Source: Spirosoma aerolatum
GTDB lineage: Bacteria; Bacteroidota; Bacteroidia; Cytophagales; Spirosomataceae
Assembly: GCF_002056795.1 (NCBI RefSeq)
Contig: NZ_CP020104.1
Span: 6,457,501 to 6,521,500 of the forward strand
DNA length: 64,000 nucleotides
Reading direction: 5' to 3'
Made by a program: the position numbers and the translations under genes. Position 1 is the first letter of the stretch, and each line of letters starts with the position of its first letter. The notes below the pieces were generated by a model. It was not told the origin of the DNA. It ran no database searches and saw only the letters and a program-made list of their open reading frames with translations. This document shows, in pieces, positions 56,181 through 64,000 of this stretch.

Positions 56181-56219
56181 GTAGTGGTAGGTACCAGAAT
56201 CTGCCGTACCTACCACTAC
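56181..56219. terminator. Perfect 14-bp-arm hairpin
   Basis: GTAGTGGTAGGTAC (56181-56194) and its exact complement (56206-56219) lie between the convergent genes ending at 56178 and 56226. Confidence 0.8.
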
Positions 56220-56225
56220 TGATAG

Positions 56226-57173
56226 CTACCGATTCACGCTGTCAATCAATTGCTTCACGAGTACCTCATTGATTCGCACATAGCTTTCATGGGTCCAGCC
56301 AGCAACGTGGGGGGTCAACACGACTCGGTCCGATTGGCGAAGGTAATCGAAGGTAGCCTGTTGATCGGGTGTCAATTTGGCCAGTTTTTCGTTTTCCAGA
56401 ACATCCAGCGTAGCTCCTCGGATCTTACCACTTTCGAGTCCGCGCACAACGGCCGCCAGCGACACAATTTCGCCCCGAGCTATATTGTTGAGGTAAAATG
56501 GTTTGCTAACCTGCCCAATAAACGCATCATTCACCCACATACGGGTTTCATCCGTCAGGGGAATATGTAGACTGATTATGTCCGCTTCAGCCATAACCTG
56601 TTCCATTGTTGCTTCTTCGGCAAATGCATCACCGTAGTTGACCAGGAACTTATCGTAAGCCAACACCCTACACCCGAAACCACTCAGCCGTTTAGCCGTG
56701 GCACGGCCATTGTTGCCATACCCAATAAGGCCGACGGTCAGGCTCCCGAGTTCGTATCCACGGTTTCCTTCGCGATCCCAGATACCTTGCCGCACCTCTC
56801 GGTCAGCTTTAAGAATATTCGCTAACAAGGCCAGAAGCATACCTACCGTATGTTCGGCTACAGCATCCCGGTTTCCGGCACCGGCATGAAATACAGCAAT
56901 ATCTCGCTTTTCGGCAGCCTCCAGATCAATTAAATCCAGACCGGCTCCGGCCCGTCCAATAAACCGTAGATTAGGTGCATGGCTCAACAATTCTTGATCG
57001 ACCGTAGTTTTGCTTCGGATAATCAAGCCCTCAAAAGGCTCAAGAGCTGTTAGTAAGCCGGCACGGCTGATTTTTGGTTGATAATCATACTGAAAGCCAG
57101 CTTCAGTGAGCATGGCAAAAAGCGACGGGTGCATCTCGTCGGCAATGAGAATAGATCGTTGACTCTGGAACAT
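56226..57173 (-). CDS. D-2-hydroxyacid dehydrogenase (phosphoglycerate dehydrogenase-like)
   Basis: The 315-residue protein has the NAD-binding motif GLIGYGNNGRATAKRL, the catalytic Arg in NIARGEIV and His in LTPHVAGWTHES, which define the D-2-hydroxyacid dehydrogenase family. It lacks the C-terminal ACT domain of full SerA proteins. Short SerA-like enzymes in Bacteroidota oxidise 3-phosphoglycerate or reduce glyoxylate or hydroxypyruvate, so the substrate is uncertain. It is divergent from pdxA; the spacer carries a family E repeat. Confidence 0.9.
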   Translation of the reverse strand: MFQSQRSILIADEMHPSLFAMLTEAGFQYDYQPKISRAGLLTALEPFEGLIIRSKTTVDQELLSHAPNLRFIGRAGAGLDLIDLEAAEKRDIAVFHAGAGNRDAVAEHTVGMLLALLANILKADREVRQGIWDREGNRGYELGSLTVGLIGYGNNGRATAKRLSGFGCRVLAYDKFLVNYGDAFAEEATMEQVMAEADIISLHIPLTDETRMWVNDAFIGQVSKPFYLNNIARGEIVSLAAVVRGLESGKIRGATLDVLENEKLAKLTPDQQATFDYLRQSDRVVLTPHVAGWTHESYVRINEVLVKQLIDSVNR

Positions 57174-57206
57174 CCGGGGTTATTCGTAACTTGCAGCACG
57201 CATTAA

Positions 57207-57320
57207 GTAATTGACAATGAATAATGGATAATGAACATTGAATAATTGTATGGACAACCCATCCAATTCCTGCATGACTTGCATTATCTATTAGTCATTT
57301 TACATTATTCATTAATTCTT
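57207..57320. repeat. TAATGNA heptamer repeat (family E) upstream of pdxA
   Basis: Heptamers of the GACAATGAATAATGGATAATG type are followed after about 50 bp by the complementary TTTTACATTATTCATTAAT. It fills the spacer between the dehydrogenase and the pdxA start. Confidence 0.6.
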
Positions 57321-57340
57321 GGCGAAACTACAAAAAGTAC

Positions 57341-58864
57341 ATGGAACAACGCCAACCTAACGAATCAAACCAACCCCGCACCAACCCATCAAACGGGTCG
57401 AAGTCTGATGTACGTCCTGACGAAGCTCAGTCACAGCCATCGACTGAACAACGGCCTGGCCATCAACACCCTAACAACCGTCAGAGCACTCCTTCCCGTG
57501 ATAATCGTCCTGGGAATAACACGCCCGACACAGACCCAATTAACCGGCCCGAAAGACCTCAAAAGCCTATTCAGAATCAGCGCGAGAATCGGCAACAGAA
57601 TGGGCGGTCAGACGATCAGCGCCCAAAAAACCAGCAAAATCAACGGGAAAATCGGCACGAAAACCGACAACCCAACTCGAATCAGCGGCCTAATGAAGCC
57701 CGGCAGCGCGACGACAATCGACCCAGCCGGGAGCAAACGCCCCCCCTGCCCCGCGTACAGGAATCGCTCCTGGGCGAAGCCACACTGCGTGATCTGAACA
57801 ACCAGCCAAACCAACCGACCGAACATACCAGTCGTGAAGAACGATTAGTGATTGGCATTTCGTTGGGCGATTACAACGGCATTGGGCCCGAAGTTATTCT
57901 GAAGGCGTTGCAATACAACCGATTACAGAAAATTTGCACCCCCGTTATTTACGGTTCCATGCGGATTTTGAACCGATATCGCAATCTGCTCAACTTCAAA
58001 GACTGGAATCTGAATGGGGCTCAGTCGATAGGCCAGATCAGCCATAAACTAACCAACGTCATTACGTGCTGGCCCGATCAGAACCAGGATATTCAACCGG
58101 GCCGCGTAACCCCTGAAGCGGGTCAGGCTGCGTTTGCCTGTCTGCAACGGGCCGTGGATGACCTGAAAGCGGGTAAGCTGGATGCACTCGTAACGGCCCC
58201 CATCAACAAGTACAATATCCAGTCGGAAGAATTTAAATTTCCGGGACATACGGAATACCTGGCTCAGGAATTCGAGGTTCAGGACAATCTGATGTTTATG
58301 GTCAGCGGAGCCTTACGCGTTGGGGTTGTAACGGGCCATATTCCGCTGGGGCGAGTTCGTCAGAATATTACGCGGGATCGCATCGCGCAAAAACTTGCCC
58401 TGATGATGAAGTCATTACGACAGGATTTTGGCATTGAAAGACCCCGAATTGCTGTGCTGGGCCTTAATCCACATGCTGGAGAAGAAGGCCTGTTGGGCAA
58501 TGAGGAACAGGAGATTATCAAGCCATTGCTTGCCGATTTACTGGACAAGGGCGAACTGGTGTTTGGCCCCTACCCTGCCGATGGTTTCTTTGGCACGAGA
58601 GCATACAAGCATTTCGATGCCGTACTGGCCATGTATCACGATCAGGGACTAATTCCGTTTAAGGCAATTGCCTTTGAAGAAGGGGTCAACTTTACCGCCG
58701 GGATGCCCGCCGTCAGAACCTCACCCGATCACGGAACTGCCTACGATATCGCCGGAAAAAACCTTGCCGATGAGACGTCTATGTTACAGGCCATTTATAC
58801 TGCCATCGACGTAGCCCGACACCGGAAAGAGTTTATTGAATTGGAGGAAGGCGCACTTAAATAA
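57341..58864 (+). CDS. pdxA: 4-hydroxythreonine-4-phosphate dehydrogenase with a ~165-residue disordered N-terminal extension
   Basis: Residues 169-507 are a normal PdxA: VIGISLGDYNGIGPEVILKAL, metal-site His in FPGHTEYLA, GLNPHAGEEG and MYHDQGLIPFK. PdxA oxidises 4-phosphohydroxy-L-threonine in pyridoxal phosphate synthesis. The first ~165 residues are rich in Asn, Gln, Arg, Pro, Asp and Glu, with near-repeats of QRENR, and look disordered. No ATG, GTG or TTG is in frame after the first until V170 (GTG at 57848), and that would cut into the first strand. The extension is therefore probably translated. Start 57341 is the only ATG; the 5' spacer holds a family E repeat. Confidence 0.88.
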   Translation: MEQRQPNESNQPRTNPSNGSKSDVRPDEAQSQPSTEQRPGHQHPNNRQSTPSRDNRPGNNTPDTDPINRPERPQKPIQNQRENRQQNGRSDDQRPKNQQNQRENRHENRQPNSNQRPNEARQRDDNRPSREQTPPLPRVQESLLGEATLRDLNNQPNQPTEHTSREERLVIGISLGDYNGIGPEVILKALQYNRLQKICTPVIYGSMRILNRYRNLLNFKDWNLNGAQSIGQISHKLTNVITCWPDQNQDIQPGRVTPEAGQAAFACLQRAVDDLKAGKLDALVTAPINKYNIQSEEFKFPGHTEYLAQEFEVQDNLMFMVSGALRVGVVTGHIPLGRVRQNITRDRIAQKLALMMKSLRQDFGIERPRIAVLGLNPHAGEEGLLGNEEQEIIKPLLADLLDKGELVFGPYPADGFFGTRAYKHFDAVLAMYHDQGLIPFKAIAFEEGVNFTAGMPAVRTSPDHGTAYDIAGKNLADETSMLQAIYTAIDVARHRKEFIELEEGALK

Positions 58865-58872
58865 GTTATGGC

Positions 58873-58936
58873 GTTTACAGTTTTCTGTTTACAATTGGCT
58901 GACGCGTCAGCCAATTGTAAACAGAAAACTGTAAAC
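58873..58936. repeat. Uninterrupted perfect 64-bp palindrome (family B, copy 4)
   Basis: Both 32-bp halves match exactly with no loop. The left half starts GTTTACAGTTTTCTGTTTAC and the centre is GACGCGTC. It lies between pdxA (stop 58864) and yicC (start 58954). The same GTTTAC...GGCTGACGC order occurs in the imperfect copies at 13777 and 51127. Confidence 0.92.
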
Positions 58937-58953
58937 AGAAAACTATACATCGA

Positions 58954-59841
58954 ATGTTAAAATCAATGACTGGCTTCGGCAATGCAACAGTAGAGGCTGG
59001 AGGCCTGTCTGTTACAGCTGAAGTTAAAACCCTGAATTCCAAATTTCTGGATATTTACTGCCGAATTCCCCGCCAATTCTCGGATAAGGAAATTGAGCTA
59101 CGCGCCCTGCTAACCCAGCAACTGGAACGTGGTAAGGTGGAGCTTTCTATCAATCTTACCCGCACGAATGTGGTACGGCCAGGTGTAACCATCAATCGCC
59201 CGCTGGTGCAGGCTTACGTCAGCGATTTAAAGGAAACGGCCAATACCATGCTTATGAGTATTCCCGACAGCAACATCCTGCAACTAGCTCTCCAGCAGCC
59301 CAATGCGTATCTGACCGAGTCGACCGATCCAGCCGCCGATGCTTCGGACTGGGCAACGGTACAGGCTGCCGTTCAGGAAGCTATTCGCCGTTGCGATGCT
59401 TTTCGGAAACAGGATGGAGCCATGCTCGAAGGCAAGTTTCAGGAGTACATTCAGATTATTACCGATCGGCTGGCCGATGTAGAAGAACAGGATGTCCGAC
59501 GGATTCCGGCCGTACGTGATCGGATGCGCAATTCGGTTAAAGAATTGCTCGACAGCGAAACCTTCGATCAGAATCGGTTTGAGCAGGAATTAGTTTACTA
59601 CGTCGAGAAGTTCGACATATCGGAAGAAAAAGTCAGGCTCAAAAATCACCTGGCCTATTTCCTTGAGGTTCTGATGGGCGAGGAAGCCAATGGCAAGAAA
59701 CTGAATTTTATCTCCCAGGAAATTGGCCGTGAAATCAATACCATCGGGTCGAAAGCCAATGACGCTGCCATTCAGCGGCTGGTTGTCCAGATGAAAGATG
59801 AACTGGAGAAAATTAAGGAGCAGACAATGAATGTAATTTGA
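58954..59841 (+). CDS. yicC: YicC-family endoribonuclease
   Basis: The 295-residue protein matches YicC/YloC throughout: MLKSMTGFGNATVE, VEVKTLNSKFLDI-type segment (here AEVKTLNSKFLDIYCRIP), and the C-terminal DUF1732 block with QEIGREINTIGSKANDAAIQRLVVQMKDELEKI. E. coli YicC is an RNase that acts on sRNAs such as RyhB. The ATG follows a 64-bp palindrome by 17 bp. It may be co-transcribed with the glycosylase gene 16 bp downstream. Confidence 0.95.
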   Translation: MLKSMTGFGNATVEAGGLSVTAEVKTLNSKFLDIYCRIPRQFSDKEIELRALLTQQLERGKVELSINLTRTNVVRPGVTINRPLVQAYVSDLKETANTMLMSIPDSNILQLALQQPNAYLTESTDPAADASDWATVQAAVQEAIRRCDAFRKQDGAMLEGKFQEYIQIITDRLADVEEQDVRRIPAVRDRMRNSVKELLDSETFDQNRFEQELVYYVEKFDISEEKVRLKNHLAYFLEVLMGEEANGKKLNFISQEIGREINTIGSKANDAAIQRLVVQMKDELEKIKEQTMNVI

Positions 59842-59857
59842 TCAACTAAAGATACCC

Positions 59858-60493
59858 TTGGATACTTTCGACGATACGTTCTACCAATCGCACGATACGC
59901 TTACGTTAGCCCAGTTATTACTGGGTTGCGAGCTTGTACATGAATCGACTGAGGGAACAACGGCAGGGGTAATTGTTGAAACGGAAGGGTATTTGACTGG
60001 AGATCCGGCCTGTCATGCGTACCGACGGCAAACGGTTCGCAATGCCGCCATGTTTGGCCCTGCCGGTACACTCTATGTCTACCAGATTTACAATCACTAC
60101 AATTGCATCAACGTCGTGACCGGGCCGCAAGGTATTGGCGAAGCTGTACTGATTCGGGCACTGGAGCCTACTGAAGGCATTGATCTGATGGGACTTCGGC
60201 GAAACGAAGCATTCAAAACTGGTTTTGCCCGCTATCGCAACAACGTCCTTGACCCAACTACTGCCCACGGCCAGCGTAATCTGGCGAATGGTCCCAGCAA
60301 GCTAACTACTGCCATGGGAATCGACCGGACGCGTGATAATGGGAGATCACTGACAAACGGACCTCTGTATATACGCGGCCCCGTGCTTCACGACTTCGAC
60401 ATGGTTACAACCACGCGTATCGGTATAACCCACGGGGCCGATTTGCCGTATCGATACTATATAAAAGGGAATCCGTTTGTCAGCAAAAAATAA
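59858..60493 (+). CDS. 3-methyladenine DNA glycosylase (AAG/MPG family)
   Basis: The 211-residue protein is an AAG-type glycosylase, which flips out and removes alkylated purines. Signature segments are LAQLLLGCELVHES, VETEGYLTGDPACHAYRRQTVRNAAMFGPAGTLYVYQIYNHYNCINVVTG and the late NGPSKLTTAMGID. The start is TTG at 59858, as no ATG fits the family N-terminus. It follows yicC closely on the same strand. Confidence 0.94.
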   Translation: MDTFDDTFYQSHDTLTLAQLLLGCELVHESTEGTTAGVIVETEGYLTGDPACHAYRRQTVRNAAMFGPAGTLYVYQIYNHYNCINVVTGPQGIGEAVLIRALEPTEGIDLMGLRRNEAFKTGFARYRNNVLDPTTAHGQRNLANGPSKLTTAMGIDRTRDNGRSLTNGPLYIRGPVLHDFDMVTTTRIGITHGADLPYRYYIKGNPFVSKK

Positions 60494-60503
60494 TCGGCGA
60501 CTC

Positions 60504-61208
60504 CTACATATTTACCAGGGCATTACCTCGCAATACGGGCACAACATCGTACAGATCGTGCTGGAGGCAGTAAGGAATATCTTTTTGGATACCCAATCGC
60601 TGAAGTCGGCGGATGTGTGAGGCATTTGCCATGTAGGCCACTAGGTTGTCTTTCCCCTGGGCATAAAGCCGCCAGGCCATAATGGCACTATCTTCGGCCA
60701 TAGCGTAACTATCTTTCAAGCGGTCGACCAAAGCACCGGCAAAGAGCGTATCTTCCAGATTCACCCGACCCTTCCAGCCTGCACAAAGCACCATAACATC
60801 ATAGCCCTCGGTTTTGAGGTAGCGTACAATGGCATCCAGATTCAAAAATGAACCCACCAGCACTTTCACCGCCGATCGGGATCGAGTGATGGCCAGCGTA
60901 CCATTGGTGGTCGTCATAGCGATATTAGCCCCCCGAATCCGTTCGTCCATGTAGGTGAACGGGGAATTGTCCAGCTCAAAGCCGTCTACCTTACGGGCAT
61001 TGCGTTCGGCAGCGGCCAGATAGCCGCGCTCCTGTAATTCCTTACATTCCTCGACCGTAGCGACGGGAATAATGCTGTTGACACCATACGCAAAGGCTGT
61101 CACCATGCACGAAGTAGCCCGAAATACATCTGCCACTACCACGATGGTATTTTCAACCGTGTGCAGATGGAGTAAATCGGGGGTAAAGCAAACGTCAATT
61201 TGTTTCAT
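60504..61208 (-). CDS. comB: 2-phosphosulfolactate phosphatase ComB
   Basis: ComB removes phosphate from 2-phosphosulfolactate, a step of coenzyme M synthesis in archaea. Many bacteria have ComB homologues where the role is unclear. The 234-residue protein shows VVVADVFRATSCMVTAFAYG, AERNARKVDGFELDNSPF, TTTNGTLAI and LCAGWKGRVNLEDTLFAGALVD, matching the family end to end. The 5' spacer contains a flawless 32-bp-arm inverted repeat. Confidence 0.92.
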   Translation of the reverse strand: MKQIDVCFTPDLLHLHTVENTIVVVADVFRATSCMVTAFAYGVNSIIPVATVEECKELQERGYLAAAERNARKVDGFELDNSPFTYMDERIRGANIAMTTTNGTLAITRSRSAVKVLVGSFLNLDAIVRYLKTEGYDVMVLCAGWKGRVNLEDTLFAGALVDRLKDSYAMAEDSAIMAWRLYAQGKDNLVAYMANASHIRRLQRLGIQKDIPYCLQHDLYDVVPVLRGNALVNM

Positions 61209-61219
61209 ATTGTCTGAAC

Positions 61220-61312
61220 CGGGATTTTATGATTTAACTGACCGACCTTGACTGACTTTCTTGGAAAGCTTTTTACACAATCAAGGTCGGTCAGTTAAAT
61301 CATAAAATCCCG
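61220..61312. repeat. Perfect inverted repeat, 32-bp arms
   Basis: Arms 61220-61251 and 61281-61312 are exact complements around a 29-bp loop. The arm begins CGGGATTTTATGATTTAACT and holds GACCGACCTTGA. It lies between the gcvT stop (61330) and the comB start (61208), so it may end gcvT and overlap the comB promoter. Confidence 0.9.
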
Positions 61313-61329
61313 CCGGACCGCCGGAGCGG

Positions 61330-62421
61330 TCATTTTTTAACGAAGGGGAGTTTAACGACCTGAGCTTTGAGGAGCCGGTCGCGGACTTTTACGAATATCT
61401 GGGTGCCGGGTTTACTAAAAGCCGTTTTGATGTAGCCTAAGCCAATGCCTTTGCTCAGCGTAGGCGATTGCGTACCCGACGTTACTTCGCCGATTGGGTT
61501 GCCATCAGCATCGGCCAATTCATAATGGCTACGGGGTACACCCCGATCAATCAATTCAAATCCGACGAGTCTGCGTGGAACACCCTGTTCTTTCTGTTCT
61601 TTCAGCACGTCGGCATCAATGAAGGGGTGTGTAAACTTGGTAACCCAGCCCAGTCCCGCTTCAATGGGTGATGTTTCGTCGGTAATGTCGTTACCGTAGA
61701 GGCAGTAGCCCATTTCGAGCCGGAGCGTATCACGGGCCCCCAGACCAATTGGCTTGATACCGAAGGGTTCTCCAGCTTGCATAATGGCGTTCCAGACTGA
61801 TTCAGCCTGATGGCTGGACACATAAATTTCGAATCCACCCGCACCCGTATAGCCCGTTGCCGATATAATCACATTGGCGCATCCGGCAAAATCGGCTTTC
61901 TCAAAGGTATAATACTCCATCAAAGCCAGATCAACTTTTGTCAGTGACTGTAAGGCTTCAGCGGCTTTTGGCCCTTGTACGGCAAACAAACAGGTACCGT
62001 CGGAGATATTAGTCATTGTAACGGCATAATCCGATGCATATTGACTGATCCAGTTCCAGTCTTTCTCGATGTTGGATGCATTCACAACGAGCATATACTC
62101 CTGATCGCTAATCCGATAAACCAGTAAATCATCCACTACACCACCCCGACCGTTGGGCAGGTAGCTATATTGCACTTTACCGTCATACAGAATACTGGCA
62201 TCATTGGCCGATACGCGCTGAATCAGATCCAGGGCACCGTCGCCTTTGAGCACAAACTCGCCCATGTGTGAGACATCGAAGATCCCGACGCCATTGCGTA
62301 CGGTATTATGTTCTTCCAGATCGGAGGAATAGCGAACGGGCATTTCGTAACCCGCAAACGGTACGATTTTCGCACCTAACTGCTGATGAATATGATGGAG
62401 AGGAATTTGCTTGAGCGACAT
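61330..62421 (-). CDS. gcvT: Glycine cleavage system aminomethyltransferase (T protein)
   Basis: GcvT takes the aminomethyl group from the H protein to tetrahydrofolate in glycine breakdown. The 363-residue protein has PFAGYEMPVRYSS, FDVSHMGEF, the folate-binding GARDTLRLEMGYCLYGNDI and TSGTQSPTLSKGIGLGYI. No gcvH or gcvP is adjacent and no glycine riboswitch was seen upstream. Confidence 0.97.
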   Translation of the reverse strand: MSLKQIPLHHIHQQLGAKIVPFAGYEMPVRYSSDLEEHNTVRNGVGIFDVSHMGEFVLKGDGALDLIQRVSANDASILYDGKVQYSYLPNGRGGVVDDLLVYRISDQEYMLVVNASNIEKDWNWISQYASDYAVTMTNISDGTCLFAVQGPKAAEALQSLTKVDLALMEYYTFEKADFAGCANVIISATGYTGAGGFEIYVSSHQAESVWNAIMQAGEPFGIKPIGLGARDTLRLEMGYCLYGNDITDETSPIEAGLGWVTKFTHPFIDADVLKEQKEQGVPRRLVGFELIDRGVPRSHYELADADGNPIGEVTSGTQSPTLSKGIGLGYIKTAFSKPGTQIFVKVRDRLLKAQVVKLPFVKK

Positions 62422-62488
62422 GTGCGCGGAGGTTATCCGGCAAATTTACGAACAGATCACGGGTTTTACCGAAACTTCTTACGCGAAG

Positions 62489-63946
62489 TCAGTCTAGGTT
62501 GAAATTAATCGGCAAGTAATACTTTACCTGAACCTTCTTTCCTCGTTGTATACCAGGTATCCAGCGACCACTCATTTTCTTTACAACGCGCAGAGCTTCA
62601 CGGTCCAGATCGGCTCGAATGCTTTGAGTAACCACGTAGTCACACAGTGTACCATCTGTGCAAACGACAAAACTGACCACCACCTGACCACTAACCCGAT
62701 CTTTTTGTGCACTGATTGGATACGACAGATTCCGGTCCAGAAATTGCTTAAGTGCTGGCATCCCCCCCGAAAATATTGGATGACGGTCCTCTAGTTCGTA
62801 CAACGTAGTATCCTGCCCAGCTACACAGGATTTTCCAGTTAGTAAAACACCTTTATCATAGTTCTCTTCGTAAAAATAGGAGCCATCGGCATAAATTCCT
62901 GTCCACGTACCTTGTTTAAGATAATCCTGATAATGCCCCTGCTCGACAAGCAATGTCTCACGATTTTTATTGGTATACGATTTTACGCTCCGATAATACT
63001 GTGCCCATCCAGTACCATTTCTGACTAACTGCCGCCCTGCACTATCCCAAAAAGCAGTTACTTTATCAATCTCCGACGTTTCAAGAACGTCCCCCATGAC
63101 GAGTTCCTGAACCTGCTGAATCTGCCCATTAGCATACCAGGACAAAATTACCTGTTTATCATCGCCGTAATCATGCTTTTTAGCAACAGCCCCATTCGGA
63201 TGATACGCAATTTGGGGGCCAGCTAATTTGCCAATCTTATAATTAGCTTCACTCAGCAGCTTTCCTGTAGCATCTACCGTACAGATGGAGCCATTTAATT
63301 TTAACAATGCCTGCTGATGCCCAATCGTATACGTAGGCCTACCAAACGAATCAGGCTGTTCATTTAATCTATGTACTAGTGAATCACGGGCATACTCTTC
63401 CCATTTCATATTGGCTAACTTATACAGAACAAGATCACCAGAAGGGACACCATTCGTATCCACTGGATTAACCTCTTTGAATTTCACTCGCTCATTACTA
63501 TCTGGAAGCACAATAAGGTCGGCATCCTGATAGGTGATGACTTCGCCATGTATATACCTCAAGGGCACATTAGGCTTAAATATAATGGGCATACTTACTT
63601 GCTGATGTACAACTTCCCCTCGCTTTTTAGCGGGTTTCCAGGCATTAAAGAGCTTGAATACCCGCATAGCTTCACGATCACAATCGGGTCGGAAGTTTTT
63701 CGTAATCCGCACATCCGATATATGTCCATTCGTCCCAACAACCCCGGTAAGAACAACAATACCACCCGCACCAGATACCTGTGCAGTTATAGGCTTTCTC
63801 AGATTTGCCATAAGAAAGGTATTGAACGCACCCAAGCCTCCCCGTGGCTGTGCCGCACTATCGACCTCAAAAGGTTGATAGATCATTGGTTGAGCTAGTA
63901 ATACGGATCGATAAAAAAACAGAAAGAAAAGCAGACGGTATTGCAT
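62489..63946 (-). CDS. TonB C-terminal-domain protein with two TonB-like domains
   Basis: The protein (about 485 residues) starts with a hydrophobic signal or anchor segment (MQYRLLFFLFFYRS). Two TonB_C-like domains bracket the molecule: GIVVLTGVVGTNGHISDVRI with REAMRVF near the N-terminus, and GQVVVSFVVCTDGTLCDYVV with REALRVVKKMSGRWIPG at the end. Between them are MORN-like YADGSYFYEE / YHPNGAVAKK units. No proline-rich periplasm-spanning stretch is present, so it is not a typical energy-transducing TonB. The ATG at 63946 was chosen over the one at 63973 because it precedes the hydrophobic segment directly. Confidence 0.8.
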   Translation of the reverse strand: MQYRLLFFLFFYRSVLLAQPMIYQPFEVDSAAQPRGGLGAFNTFLMANLRKPITAQVSGAGGIVVLTGVVGTNGHISDVRITKNFRPDCDREAMRVFKLFNAWKPAKKRGEVVHQQVSMPIIFKPNVPLRYIHGEVITYQDADLIVLPDSNERVKFKEVNPVDTNGVPSGDLVLYKLANMKWEEYARDSLVHRLNEQPDSFGRPTYTIGHQQALLKLNGSICTVDATGKLLSEANYKIGKLAGPQIAYHPNGAVAKKHDYGDDKQVILSWYANGQIQQVQELVMGDVLETSEIDKVTAFWDSAGRQLVRNGTGWAQYYRSVKSYTNKNRETLLVEQGHYQDYLKQGTWTGIYADGSYFYEENYDKGVLLTGKSCVAGQDTTLYELEDRHPIFSGGMPALKQFLDRNLSYPISAQKDRVSGQVVVSFVVCTDGTLCDYVVTQSIRADLDREALRVVKKMSGRWIPGIQRGKKVQVKYYLPINFNLD

Positions 63947-64000
63947 AAACAAAAACAGGATAAGTATACGCAAAGTATATAATTACCACTTTACCGCCAA

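Noticed and set aside
57246..57797. 183-codon plus-strand ORF overlapping the pdxA extension
   Set aside because: It is a different frame of the biased N/Q-rich region, kept open by composition; its product shows no protein-like pattern.
62422..62488. Glycine riboswitch before gcvT
   Set aside because: The spacer is only 67 bp and shows no glycine-aptamer pattern.

Overview
The window looks like chromosomal DNA of a Bacteroidota bacterium, most likely a Cytophagales member close to Spirosoma (genus is an inference from gene style, not a search). Supporting signs are near-50% GC, promoters of the TAnnTTTG type close to start codons, LytS/LytTR two-component genes, many outer-membrane beta-barrels, secreted sulfatases, a SMUG2-type glycosylase, the small AMP nucleosidase, and TonB-like proteins. 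No rRNA, tRNA, insertion sequence, prophage or CRISPR array was seen.

Layout. 0-6 kb: a decayed carboxymuconolactone-decarboxylase-like gene, then a minus-strand set of a PAP2/haloperoxidase-like lipoprotein, two beta-barrels, an unknown membrane-anchored protein and a DUF2490 barrel. 6-15 kb: a secreted unknown, moaA with a broken thioredoxin-like gene behind it, a THI5/NMT1-type binding protein, a Nudix-type regulator with a clear palindromic operator, and a divergent set of exported enzymes (TIM-barrel, ADP-ribosylglycohydrolase fold, unknown). 15-25 kb: sulfatase, PQQ/cytochrome c dehydrogenase, a frameshifted sugar/ureide-type permease, DMT and MFS transporters, a PD-(D/E)XK protein, argH and a broken Uma2 gene. 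25-36 kb: SMP-30-like protein, MFS, trpF, hsp20, a TPR protein, AMP nucleosidase, an HsdR-N-like protein, yceI-marR and a BamA-like protein. 36-45 kb: GNAT, maf, GH13, M28 peptidase, sulfatase, LytS-type kinase plus LytTR regulator, pyrB. 45-56 kb: a TA pair with an internally deleted VapC, CocE-type hydrolase, VWA protein, SMUG2, YbjQ, SGNH-like protein, a MoxR/ChlI-type AAA+ ATPase and an IPT-repeat lipoprotein. 56-64 kb: D-2-hydroxyacid dehydrogenase, pdxA with a long disordered N-terminal extension, yicC, a 3-methyladenine glycosylase, comB, gcvT and a TonB-C protein.

Most genes are single units or short directons with housekeeping or envelope roles. The most unusual feature lies between genes. 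At least five families of dispersed inverted repeats recur, and four intergenic palindromes have flawless arms of 30 to 35 bp. One of them is an uninterrupted 64-bp palindrome. Several copies sit directly against start or stop codons, and one supplies the C-terminal codons of maf. Five genes are clearly decayed (CMD-like, TlpA-like, permease, Uma2, VapC), so the region is under active small-scale decay without visible transposons.
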